Assembly: GCF_002086485.1 (NCBI RefSeq)
Contig: NZ_MVHF01000006.1
Span: 62,001-126,000, forward strand
DNA length: 64,000 nucleotides
Reading direction: 5' to 3'
Source of the DNA: Mycobacterium aquaticum
Lineage (GTDB): Bacteria > Actinomycetota > Actinomycetes > Mycobacteriales > Mycobacteriaceae
Shown here: positions 25,569-33,386 of the stretch, one piece after another
Layout: the number at the start of each line of letters is the position of its first letter
How positions within the stretch are numbered: position 1 is the first letter of the stretch
Position numbers and translations under genes: made by a program
The notes under the pieces: generated by a model
Told to the model about the DNA's origin: nothing
Database searches by the model: none
What the model saw: only the letters and a program-made list of their open reading frames with translations

Positions 25569-25803
25569 AAGTACGCTCCATCGACGACAGCAAAGACACC
25601 CAGGCACATGCAGTCCGGCGATTCCCGCGCCAGCGGAATCAGTATCCCTACTATCGCTAACAGCACACCATTCACTTCGGTAACAGCTTGGCCGCATTTC
25701 GAACACTCCGCCTACCGGCACAACGTTTCGGCAGCAGAAGTCCGGCTACATCGGCCACAATTCGTCCCGTCAGCGCTGGGCGGCCTTCAGTCGTCTCAGC
25801 CCC

Positions 25804-25809
25804 TATTGT
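25804..25809 (+). promoter_or_regulatory. Candidate -10 element for the second GH16 gene
   Basis: TATTGT ends six bases before the GTG at 25816, and no ribosome-binding site is seen. This arrangement fits a leaderless mRNA. A short inverted repeat GATTCC/GGAATC at 25620-25640 between the two GH16 genes might be an operator, but it is weak. Confidence 0.4.
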
Positions 25810-25815
25810 TTGTGC

Positions 25816-26643
25816 GTGCGCACTCGACCGAAACTGGCAATCGCACAGGCCGTTGCGGCGATGATGTTGGCCGCGTGCACCAACGCCTCGGTCAGCGATG
25901 CCACCCCTCGACCGGCGTCGCCGCCACCACCGTCGCCGTCGGACGTGTTCGACGGATTCGACGGCCCGGCCGGGTCCCGGCCCGACGCCAAGTTCTGGAG
26001 TTACGACCTTGGCAATCCCAGCCCCGACAACCACGAACTCCAGACCTATACCGACGCCCCCGCCAACATTCGCCGGGACGGCAGCGGAAACTTGATTATC
26101 GAGGCGTTGAAGACCCCCACCGGCTACACGTCAGGGCGCCTGACCACTCAAGGCAAGATTCCGATCGTGTACGGAACCATCTCCGCACGAATCAAGTTCC
26201 CGTCCGGCCAGGGAATCTGGCCGGCGTTCTGGATGCTCGGTTCAGACATCGACACTGCCGGCTGGCCGCAGTGCGGCGAGATCGACGTCATGGAACTCGT
26301 CAACACAGGCACCACCTACAACGTGACATTGCATGGGCCGCAAGGGAAGTCGGACTACTCCACCAACGGTCTGAGCAAGACCGGGCCGATCGCCGACCTC
26401 AGCAAGGATTTTCACGTCTACTGGGTGACGAGACAACCCGACAGCATCACCATCGGAGTCGACGGAACCGCGTTGGCAGACTTCACCCCATCGTCGCTAC
26501 CAGAGGGGGCGACCTGGGTGTTCAACAAGCCGATGTACGCCGTGCTGAACGTGGCCGTGGGCGGAGACTGGCCCGGACCCCCGGACCAGTCGACCCACTT
26601 CCCGGCGACCATGCTGATCGACTGGTTCCGCTACACCCGTTGA
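25816..26643 (+). CDS. GH16 lipoprotein (beta-glucanase-like)
   Basis: A 275-residue exported lipoprotein with a GH16 domain. Lipobox LAAC follows a short hydrophobic stretch, then a Pro/Ser-rich linker. The catalytic box is EIDVME within PQCGEIDVMEL. Segments shared with the divergent GH16 protein include GYTSGRL, YGTISARIKFPSG and FWMLGSDIDTAGWPQ, so the two are paralogues. This one lacks the extra N-terminal module and is anchored to the membrane rather than secreted. I use the GTG at 25816; a TTG two codons earlier is also open. It may act on the same polymer at the cell surface. Substrate specificity is not visible. Confidence 0.85.
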   Translation: MRTRPKLAIAQAVAAMMLAACTNASVSDATPRPASPPPPSPSDVFDGFDGPAGSRPDAKFWSYDLGNPSPDNHELQTYTDAPANIRRDGSGNLIIEALKTPTGYTSGRLTTQGKIPIVYGTISARIKFPSGQGIWPAFWMLGSDIDTAGWPQCGEIDVMELVNTGTTYNVTLHGPQGKSDYSTNGLSKTGPIADLSKDFHVYWVTRQPDSITIGVDGTALADFTPSSLPEGATWVFNKPMYAVLNVAVGGDWPGPPDQSTHFPATMLIDWFRYTR

Positions 26644-26755
26644 AAACCCCACCCGACGCCTCGAATCACTTTGCTAGTCCGGCACGTTCGCGCGATATAC
26701 TCCACCCGATGTCCAGCTATCGAGTTGCCCGCCCCAGCCGCAAGAGGCTCGCGTA

Positions 26756-27589
26756 ATGAAGCGTCCTGACGATGTTTCGGCTGGAAATACGATTCCGATT
26801 CTGATGTACCACTCCGTCAGCGACTCTCCGGCCGCATCCATCCGCGGGCTGTCCGTTCGCCCCAAAGCGTTTGCCGAGCAGGTGACCTACCTCGCCCGCA
26901 ACGGGTTCACCGGCCTGACGTTCGGTGAACTGTGCCGACTGCGACGATCCGGGGAGCCGCTGCCGCAGCGCCCTGTCGTCCTCACGTTCGACGACGGGTA
27001 CGCCGACCTCGTCGAGGAAGCCCTGCCGGTGCTGACAAGCCATGGGTTCCCGGCGACAGTGTTCATCACGACCGGATGGCTCGACGACGCCGGTCAGCGG
27101 GCAGCCGGCACGCCGCCGGACCGCATGTTGACGTGGCGTCAGCTGACAATCCTGGAGCAGGCAGGCGTCGAGATCGGCGCGCACAGCCACAGCCATCCAC
27201 AACTGGACCAGATCTCGGTCAAGCAACTGCGGGCCGAACTCGCAGATCCCAAGAGCCTCTTGGAAGAACACCTCGGCCATTCCGTCGCCACCCTGGCGTA
27301 TCCGTACGGGTACTCCAACCGGAGGGTCCGGGAGATGTCGCTCGAACTCGGCTACCGTAACGGCGCAGGTGTGGTCAACGGAATCGCCTCACCGGCCAGC
27401 GACCCGTTCCGGGTTCCGCGGCTCACCGTTCGGCTGTCCACCTCGATCAACACCTTCGCCCAGACGGTCAATCAGCAACGAATCGGCGTGAACTACGCAC
27501 CCACTCGCGCGCTGACGGCAGGCTACGCGGTGGTGCGTCGGAGCCGGTCGGCGCTGCGCGCCCTGCGGGACAGCACCGACGGCAGCTAG
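26756..27589 (+). CDS. Polysaccharide deacetylase (carbohydrate esterase family 4)
   Basis: A 277-residue NodB-type deacetylase. The general-base motif TFDDGY is at residues 77-82, the metal-binding HSHSHPQL lies near 141-148, and the later LAYPYGYSNRR supplies the conserved Pro/Arg element. ILMYHSV near the start is typical of the PgaB/IcaB-like subgroup. No signal peptide is evident from the ATG at 26756, so it may work on a lipid-linked glycan on the inner face, or export may need another route. It is convergent with the glycosyltransferase operon. An acetyl-removing enzyme beside a flippase and glycosyltransferases suggests an N-acetylated sugar in the polymer, which is inference. Confidence 0.87.
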   Translation: MKRPDDVSAGNTIPILMYHSVSDSPAASIRGLSVRPKAFAEQVTYLARNGFTGLTFGELCRLRRSGEPLPQRPVVLTFDDGYADLVEEALPVLTSHGFPATVFITTGWLDDAGQRAAGTPPDRMLTWRQLTILEQAGVEIGAHSHSHPQLDQISVKQLRAELADPKSLLEEHLGHSVATLAYPYGYSNRRVREMSLELGYRNGAGVVNGIASPASDPFRVPRLTVRLSTSINTFAQTVNQQRIGVNYAPTRALTAGYAVVRRSRSALRALRDSTDGS

Positions 27590-27642
27590 CCACTCGGCGG
27601 AAGTTCTTGGTATCCAAGAGTATCCGCTAGTGCGGCCGCACC

Positions 27643-29949
27643 CTATCGCGTGTGCGGGGCTTTCCGCCGCTGCTGCCGGACACTGCGGATATATGCCGGG
27701 ACGCCTTCGCGCATGCCTTGCAGTTCCGCCCGCAACAGGCCCGGAGGAAATGTCGTCATCGTCGCGGTCCGGACGGCATCCTTTCCGCGGAGGCTGCGAA
27801 CCGCATTGGGAACCAACCGGATCAACGAAAGCAGCAGCGCCGGACGGTGGACGATCAGGGCGAGGTAGTACCCGACGAGTCCGGTTCCGTAGCCATGCAG
27901 TTGGCTCTCGAGTTCAGCGACTGTTTCTCGGTGGTAGTGCCAGGTGATCGAGGTCGGCTGATACACCATGGTGTGTCGGGCGAGCAGCAACCGCGTGAAG
28001 GCATAGGTGTCTTCCGAGCCCTTGGCGGGAGTACCGGCGCCGAGTGCGACGTGAAAGCCGCCGATATCGGCCAGCACCTCACGGCGGAATGCCATGTTGG
28101 CACCCGCACCGAACGGCGGAAGCGGGTACAGCGGGCTCTGCGGATAGTCAGGGTCGAAGACTTCCCGCGTGAATCCGCGGCCTTTGCTGTGCCCACCGAA
28201 TTGTTCGAACCAGTGTTGCGGTTCGGTCCTCAACTCGGCGGGAAGCACTGCACCCGAAACACATCCGACCGTGGGCAGAGTTGCGAACCCGCGCACCAGT
28301 TCGGCCAGCCAGTGCCGGTCGGGCACCTCGTCGTCGTCGATGAACGCGATGATGTCGGCCTGCGCGGCGCGCCAGCCGGTGTTGCGGGCCCATGAGAGCC
28401 CCGCCCGGGGCTCTCGGAGATACCGCACAGGAACCGAGACGTCCAGTGCAGCCAGGGCGGCGGGCACGGCATTCGGGTCGGCCGGCGCGTTGTCGACGAC
28501 GACGATCTCGAAGTTCGGGTAGTCCTGATTAGCCACGCGCTCAACGCATTCCGCCAGACCGCTCGCACGATCACGCGTGCAGATGACCACCGAAACCTGC
28601 GGCGCGTCGCCGAGCAGCCGCTCACGGTCGATGGTGAAGGCCAGATCGGCCGGGTCGCATGCGACACCCTTCGCAGACAGCGTATCGATCACGGGTAACC
28701 CGCCGGCGGCCAGCCGGGTGTTGATGTCCGTGCCCAACGACTGCCAGACCGCGTCCACCAGTGCGCGTTCATCGTCGGCGCCGTCGAAATCGACGATCCC
28801 CAGCGGCTCCGACCCCAACCGCACGAGCAGACTGATGGGGCCGGGCCCGTCATCGGTGAAAAGGCCCGGGAGCGGTCCACTGACCTCCCATTCGGCGACG
28901 AGAATGGGGCGGAACGGCTCGGCTGCGTCTGCGGCCGGCCCTGCGCCCGCCCGCGGAGTCGCAGTCCGAGCGCCGATCACCATCTCGGTGACCATTCCGG
29001 CTGCGGTCACCAGCAGCCCGGCCACGATCGCCGCGCATCGCTGCAGATGCGTCACATCCAGATGGCGCAGCGCCAGGTAGAGCTCACGCAGACATCCCCG
29101 CGGTAGCACGCGAGATGCGTACCGCCGCTCGGCGGCGGTGCTGTCGTCGATGCCGACGAGCCGGGACAGCGCCGCTTTACCGCGGCCCTCGTTCCAGCAC
29201 CGGGTGAGGAAGAAGGTCGGTGTGCTTCGGTCAGCCGGAACCTTGTGTGCCACAAGGGCCGCCGGTTCGTACATCCAGTGCCCGGACGGCACGGCCTGCC
29301 GTACCCGCAGACACAGGTCGGTGTCTTCCGGGCGGGAGACCCGGCCCGTCTTGCCGAATCCGGGGCGGAAGCCGTCGACGGCGTCGAACACCGTGCGTCG
29401 GATAGCCATGTTGCCGGTCCACACGTTCCGCATGGGTGCCGCGGCTTCGGGCATGCCGGTGTACGAAGCACCAACCACCCAGTAGAACTCACGCGGAAAC
29501 CAGCGCGGCCGCTCGTCCGGCCAGGCCGGGGTGAGGCCTCCCCCGACCCCGACGACATCCTCGTCGTCGAAATGCCGGCACAGGGACCGCAGCCAATCCG
29601 GGGTGGCCACCGCGTCGTCATCGAGGAACACCACGATCTCGCCCCGGCTGGCCATCACCCCGGTATTGCGGGCGCCCGAGGCTCCTTGTGGCCCAGTGTT
29701 TTCCAGCACGGCGACGCCGCGCAGTTCGGCACGCGCCCGTTCGGCGAGGCCCGGGTTGTGGTCGATGACCAGGATCACCTCCAGTGCGCTCTGCGACTGG
29801 TTCAGCGCCGAGGTGACTGCCTCGACGGTGTCGGGCCAACGTTGTTCGGTGTAGGCCGCGATGATCACCGAGACCGACGGGCCGCCTTGCCGATACGTGT
29901 CAGCGGTGGTCTCGGTATCCGAGGGAGACGGTGGAGAAGTGAGGGTCAT
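27643..29949 (-). CDS. Tandem-domain GT2 glycosyltransferase
   Basis: A 768-residue protein with two family 2 glycosyltransferase domains. The first spans about residues 25-250 (SVSVIIAAYTEQRWPDTVEAV, then the nucleotide/metal motif LDDDAVATPDW). The second runs from about residue 465 to 700 (VSVVICTRDRASGLAECV, then IDDDEVPDRHW). A linker region of about 200 residues separates them. Each half has its own acidic cluster, so it may add two different sugars in turn. It has no clear membrane helices except a hydrophobic stretch in the middle (near CAAIVAGLLVTAAG). It overlaps the pyruvyltransferase stop by four bases and is the last gene of the operon. A poor 6-bp hairpin at 27605-27619 lies between it and the convergent deacetylase gene. 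Confidence 0.88.
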   Translation of the reverse strand: MTLTSPPSPSDTETTADTYRQGGPSVSVIIAAYTEQRWPDTVEAVTSALNQSQSALEVILVIDHNPGLAERARAELRGVAVLENTGPQGASGARNTGVMASRGEIVVFLDDDAVATPDWLRSLCRHFDDEDVVGVGGGLTPAWPDERPRWFPREFYWVVGASYTGMPEAAAPMRNVWTGNMAIRRTVFDAVDGFRPGFGKTGRVSRPEDTDLCLRVRQAVPSGHWMYEPAALVAHKVPADRSTPTFFLTRCWNEGRGKAALSRLVGIDDSTAAERRYASRVLPRGCLRELYLALRHLDVTHLQRCAAIVAGLLVTAAGMVTEMVIGARTATPRAGAGPAADAAEPFRPILVAEWEVSGPLPGLFTDDGPGPISLLVRLGSEPLGIVDFDGADDERALVDAVWQSLGTDINTRLAAGGLPVIDTLSAKGVACDPADLAFTIDRERLLGDAPQVSVVICTRDRASGLAECVERVANQDYPNFEIVVVDNAPADPNAVPAALAALDVSVPVRYLREPRAGLSWARNTGWRAAQADIIAFIDDDEVPDRHWLAELVRGFATLPTVGCVSGAVLPAELRTEPQHWFEQFGGHSKGRGFTREVFDPDYPQSPLYPLPPFGAGANMAFRREVLADIGGFHVALGAGTPAKGSEDTYAFTRLLLARHTMVYQPTSITWHYHRETVAELESQLHGYGTGLVGYYLALIVHRPALLLSLIRLVPNAVRSLRGKDAVRTATMTTFPPGLLRAELQGMREGVPAYIRSVRQQRRKAPHTR

Positions 29950-31319
29950 GCAAGGTCCTCTGCTGTCGGCACCGCGTGCGCGGCGCGCGTGGGAACTACC
30001 ACCTGTGGGCTGTTGGTGCCCGTAACACGCTCTGCAGCCAATGATTTGAATCTGGCATAGAGGTCGTCGCCCCGGGCGACCTGGGCCCGGGCAGCCGCAT
30101 GAATGCGGTCGCGCATGGCATCGTCGGCGTTCCAGGCTCGGTCGATAGCGTCAGTGAGTGCCTGCTCGAATCCCGGCCCGATCCGTATCGGTTGGCATCC
30201 GCCGGGGAACAGGGCCGCCAAGCCCTCGAACTTCCCGTCGTAGTAGCTCGAGCTGGTGATGCCCACCGCGGGTATCCCGGCCGCCAGCGCAAACACCGCG
30301 GCGTGGTAGCTGCCCGTCACCACCACCCGGCAACGGGCGATGGAAGCCTTCAATTCCTCGGGCGAACGGATGTCGGCGAACTCGTCATCCGTGCCGTTAG
30401 GCTCTCCGTCGACCGAGGTACGAACCGATCTCAAGTCCGATTGCGCTCCATAGCGGGACACAGGTAACGCGACCGTGGCGACGCTGCGGCTGTGCGCCGC
30501 TGCCCTTGCGACGCCGACGATCTGGCTCGCGAGGGTGGTGTCGACCGAGCTGTAGGACGCCACCCGCACGTTCATACCGATGGACATTCCCGCGCGGGGA
30601 CGTGTCGCCGGCGTCGCCAACACCAAGGCATCGTCGCCGGTGACTTCTGCTCGGTTGAGGTCCACGCCATGCGCACGCAGGATCGAAGTGGACCGCGCCT
30701 GTTCGCGCAGACCGATGGTGGTCAGCCTCGGCATGGTCAGCCTGACAGCATGACTCAGCACCGGATGCGTCACCGGGCCGAGACCCTGACCGAACATCGC
30801 CGTCGGCTTGCCGAGGCGCTGCGCCATCGCGAGCACACTGAGCACCCCGGCCCCATGCCACCAGAACACATCGCTGATGAACCCGCCGCCGCTCGAGACG
30901 ACCAGGTCTGCGCGCCGCACCGCGTCGAGTACCCGCAACGGCGCCGCACCCCCGGAAACCGCCGGCCCATTCGAGCGCGCCAGCAATGGCATCGCTGTCT
31001 TCCACATCTGCTCCGCTGCCAACTGACCCGACTTCGGAAGCACCGAAGCGCTTCGCCGGCCGACTATCGTGGAGGCGACGGCACTGACTTCCGGGCAGTA
31101 CCGTTGCAGCTGGTCCGGCGACTCCGTGAAAACGTGGATGACCGCATCGGGCCACAAGGTTCTGAGCCGATGGATGCACGCCTGCAGCATGGCGATGTCA
31201 CCGATGTTCAACAACGCGTAGCCGCTGTGATCCACCAATATGCGCAACGCGCCGTCTCCTCGCGAACTCGTGGGACTCTCGGCACGAAATGCCCTTCGCC
31301 CAGTCACCGGTCGTTTCAT
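29946..31319 (-). CDS. Polysaccharide pyruvyltransferase family protein
   Basis: A 457-residue protein of the polysaccharide pyruvyltransferase family (CsaB/WcaK type, PF04230). These enzymes transfer a pyruvate ketal from phosphoenolpyruvate to a sugar hydroxyl pair. Features are NIGDIAMLQACI near the start, SSGGGFISDVFWWHG near residue 142, TGDDAL in the middle, and the late GSYHAAVFALAAGIPAVGI segment with the conserved His. It overlaps both neighbours by four bases. Members may also act on teichoic acids or glycolipids. Its presence argues that the product carries negatively charged pyruvyl groups. Confidence 0.87.
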   Translation of the reverse strand: MKRPVTGRRAFRAESPTSSRGDGALRILVDHSGYALLNIGDIAMLQACIHRLRTLWPDAVIHVFTESPDQLQRYCPEVSAVASTIVGRRSASVLPKSGQLAAEQMWKTAMPLLARSNGPAVSGGAAPLRVLDAVRRADLVVSSGGGFISDVFWWHGAGVLSVLAMAQRLGKPTAMFGQGLGPVTHPVLSHAVRLTMPRLTTIGLREQARSTSILRAHGVDLNRAEVTGDDALVLATPATRPRAGMSIGMNVRVASYSSVDTTLASQIVGVARAAAHSRSVATVALPVSRYGAQSDLRSVRTSVDGEPNGTDDEFADIRSPEELKASIARCRVVVTGSYHAAVFALAAGIPAVGITSSSYYDGKFEGLAALFPGGCQPIRIGPGFEQALTDAIDRAWNADDAMRDRIHAAARAQVARGDDLYARFKSLAAERVTGTNSPQVVVPTRAAHAVPTAEDLA

Positions 31320-32629
31320 GCGCTCTCGCCACCGCCAACAGGTACTGCCGCCGGTCGCGCAGTGAACTGCCGTCGCGCAGCACGAATCGCGGGCCAGAAG
31401 AACATGGCCTCGACCACGGTCGCGGCACCCAACGCGATGCCGATTCCGGTGAGGCCACCCAGTTGCAGTCCGACCTCAGCCGCCCCCAGTTCCAAACCGG
31501 CACCGAGAATCGCCGCCCGCGCCGCCCTGCCGAGAGCACCTTGGGCCCGCCGCACCGCGATGTAGATCGACTTGATCGCGCTGGCAAATGTGCAAACCGC
31601 CATCGCGATCAAGCAGTACCGAGCGTCTTCGTACTGCCGCCCGAAGATTGCGAGCATCGGTAGGGCGAGGAAGGGCGCCCCGACGGCGGCCAGGATCGAG
31701 ACCACAGCCGAAAGACGGATGGCGGTGTTGAGACCGGTCTCGAAGTGCTCCGGATTTCCACTGTGCAGAGCGAACATCGCGGTGGCCAGATGATTGGGCA
31801 CGATCCAGATGAAGGTCGCCAGCAGCAATGCGGCGTAGAACGCAGCGTTGACTTCACTGCTCAGCTGGACGGCGACCAGCACCGGCAGGGCCAATCGCGG
31901 TGCCTGGGTGGCGACATTGACCCAGTGATGACCCGCCGCGGCCCGCCAGAGCGGGGAGAATCCTCGGACGGTCGGCGCAGTGGTCAGCCATTGATCAACT
32001 GCCTCGGTGCGCATCGCCAGAATGCCCAACGAGACGAGATTCCCCAACAGCCACACGGCGAAGATGATCTGTGGCGACATCCCGACGGCGAACGCCGCGA
32101 GGGGAAGTGCCGCCAGTTTCACAACCGAGAAGACCAGGTTCCGCGATACCTGCCGACCGCTTTGCTGAACACCGACCATGGCACCGTCGAGCACGATCGT
32201 CACGGTGCTGACCGCGGTGCCGACACCGAAGAGCACCACGCCAACCGGAGATGAGTACATCCACTCGCTGTGCCCGAAACCGTTCTGTACGAGGGCATAT
32301 CCCGCCGCACCCAGCAGCCCCACGGCACCGGCGGCACCCACACAGGTCACCACCAGGCGCCGGACATCCGGACCATCGCGACGAGGGAGTTCGGCGATCA
32401 GCAGCGTGTGCAGACCCAGCGTGGCGAATGTGGCGATGAACTGCATGGCCGAGATGATCGCCGCCGACCGGCCGACCGTTTCGGCGCTCGCGATATGAGC
32501 GGCCAAGGCCCAAAACGCGAAACCCAGCGTTGCGGTCACCACCGTGGTGCTGCACAGTGCGGCCGCGATGGTGAGCACCAGCGCTGACCCTGACTTCGGC
32601 GACTTGCGGCGCCTCGTATCGGAACTCAC
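31316..32629 (-). CDS. Wzx-like polysaccharide/lipid-linked oligosaccharide flippase
   Basis: A 437-residue integral membrane protein of the MOP/polysaccharide-transporter type, with about 12 to 14 hydrophobic helices. The pattern of the first two helices (SALVLTIAAALCSTTVV, then ISAMQFIATFATLGLHTLL) and the middle GVQQSGRQVSRNLVFSVVKL are typical of O-antigen and teichuronate flippases. It should move undecaprenyl- or decaprenyl-linked repeat units across the membrane. The frame extends to 32686 inside the previous gene; I take the GTG at 32629, eight bases after that gene's stop, because the added 19 residues are not family-like. Its stop overlaps the pyruvyltransferase start. Few mycobacterial glycans are known to use such a flippase. 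Confidence 0.82.
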   Translation of the reverse strand: MSSDTRRRKSPKSGSALVLTIAAALCSTTVVTATLGFAFWALAAHIASAETVGRSAAIISAMQFIATFATLGLHTLLIAELPRRDGPDVRRLVVTCVGAAGAVGLLGAAGYALVQNGFGHSEWMYSSPVGVVLFGVGTAVSTVTIVLDGAMVGVQQSGRQVSRNLVFSVVKLAALPLAAFAVGMSPQIIFAVWLLGNLVSLGILAMRTEAVDQWLTTAPTVRGFSPLWRAAAGHHWVNVATQAPRLALPVLVAVQLSSEVNAAFYAALLLATFIWIVPNHLATAMFALHSGNPEHFETGLNTAIRLSAVVSILAAVGAPFLALPMLAIFGRQYEDARYCLIAMAVCTFASAIKSIYIAVRRAQGALGRAARAAILGAGLELGAAEVGLQLGGLTGIGIALGAATVVEAMFFWPAIRAARRQFTARPAAVPVGGGESA

Positions 32630-32636
32630 GGCGTTG

Positions 32637-33386
32637 CTATTGCTTGTCAATCCACACCGTCCGATACGGCTCGCCCGTTGCGTCACCCCGGTACACCGAC
32701 GCCTCCGCTTTCGCGCCCTCTACCGGGATCGTCTGTGTCCACTCCTCGTCGGGTCGCAGCGTCACCTGTCCGGTCATCACCCGCTTGCCCGTGTCCAAGA
32801 CGACTGTGAAGTTCTCGACAGCCGATTCGTGGCTCTTGATGCCGACAACCGCGCGGCTGGCACCAGCGGGTAGCTGCGTGGGATTGTCTGGGACGAGCCA
32901 GAGTTCGGTGAATGGGCGGTCTTGGTTCTTGCTGCTGAGCGAGATGACGATCGCCGCAGTGAGCAGCAGCAGCGCCGTGAGCACCTTCATACCCACGGTG
33001 AGCGACGGGATCGGGACTCGTACGCGCGGTATCGGAGCCCGAGGACCGCGCAGCCGCGCCAGTGCCGCCGAGAGAAGTGTCGTCACAAGGGCGAAGGTCA
33101 CCCAGTTGAACGAAACCAGACCCGATGGCAGGTAGTCGAGCAGTACGCCACCGATGACGCCGACACCCATGGCACACGCCGTCACCGCCGTGAACCAGGC
33201 TGTGGTGCTCACTCGCCGAGGCATCACCGCACCTGCCAACGCGGCACCCGCGAGTACGAAGCAGAGCACCGTTGCTGCAAGGTGCCCAACGATATTGGGG
33301 AAGATGGGCAGGACCGCGGCGACGTAGCAGGCCACTGCGGCCACCGCGACCCCGTCGGTCCATGACAATTTCTGTCGCGTGATCAC
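32637..33386 (-). CDS. DUF1616-type membrane protein
   Basis: A 249-residue protein with four or five predicted helices (ACYVAAVLPIF, TVLCFVLAGAALAGAV, TACAMGVGVIGGVLL, FALVTTLLSAAL, KVLTALLLLTAAIVI) and a C-terminal domain of about 85 residues probably outside the cell. PFTELWLVPDN just after the last helix matches the family context. The function is unknown; family members are often found near surface polysaccharide genes. I use the GTG at 33386, which overlaps the upstream stop as GTGA; an ATG 12 bases earlier is possible. It is embedded between the GT-C-like gene and the flippase in one operon. Confidence 0.72.
   Translation of the reverse strand: MITRQKLSWTDGVAVAAVACYVAAVLPIFPNIVGHLAATVLCFVLAGAALAGAVMPRRVSTTAWFTAVTACAMGVGVIGGVLLDYLPSGLVSFNWVTFALVTTLLSAALARLRGPRAPIPRVRVPIPSLTVGMKVLTALLLLTAAIVISLSSKNQDRPFTELWLVPDNPTQLPAGASRAVVGIKSHESAVENFTVVLDTGKRVMTGQVTLRPDEEWTQTIPVEGAKAEASVYRGDATGEPYRTVWIDKQ

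Noticed and set aside
24028..25599. 523-codon minus-strand frame overlapping lipase and GH16 genes
   Set aside because: It lies out of frame with the GH16 gene and antisense to the lipase; the translation is Arg/Gly/His-rich and has no conserved segments.
27605..27619. TCTTGG/CCAAGA hairpin between the deacetylase and the double GT2 gene
   Set aside because: Six weak pairs and no U-run. It may help end transcription but cannot be supported.
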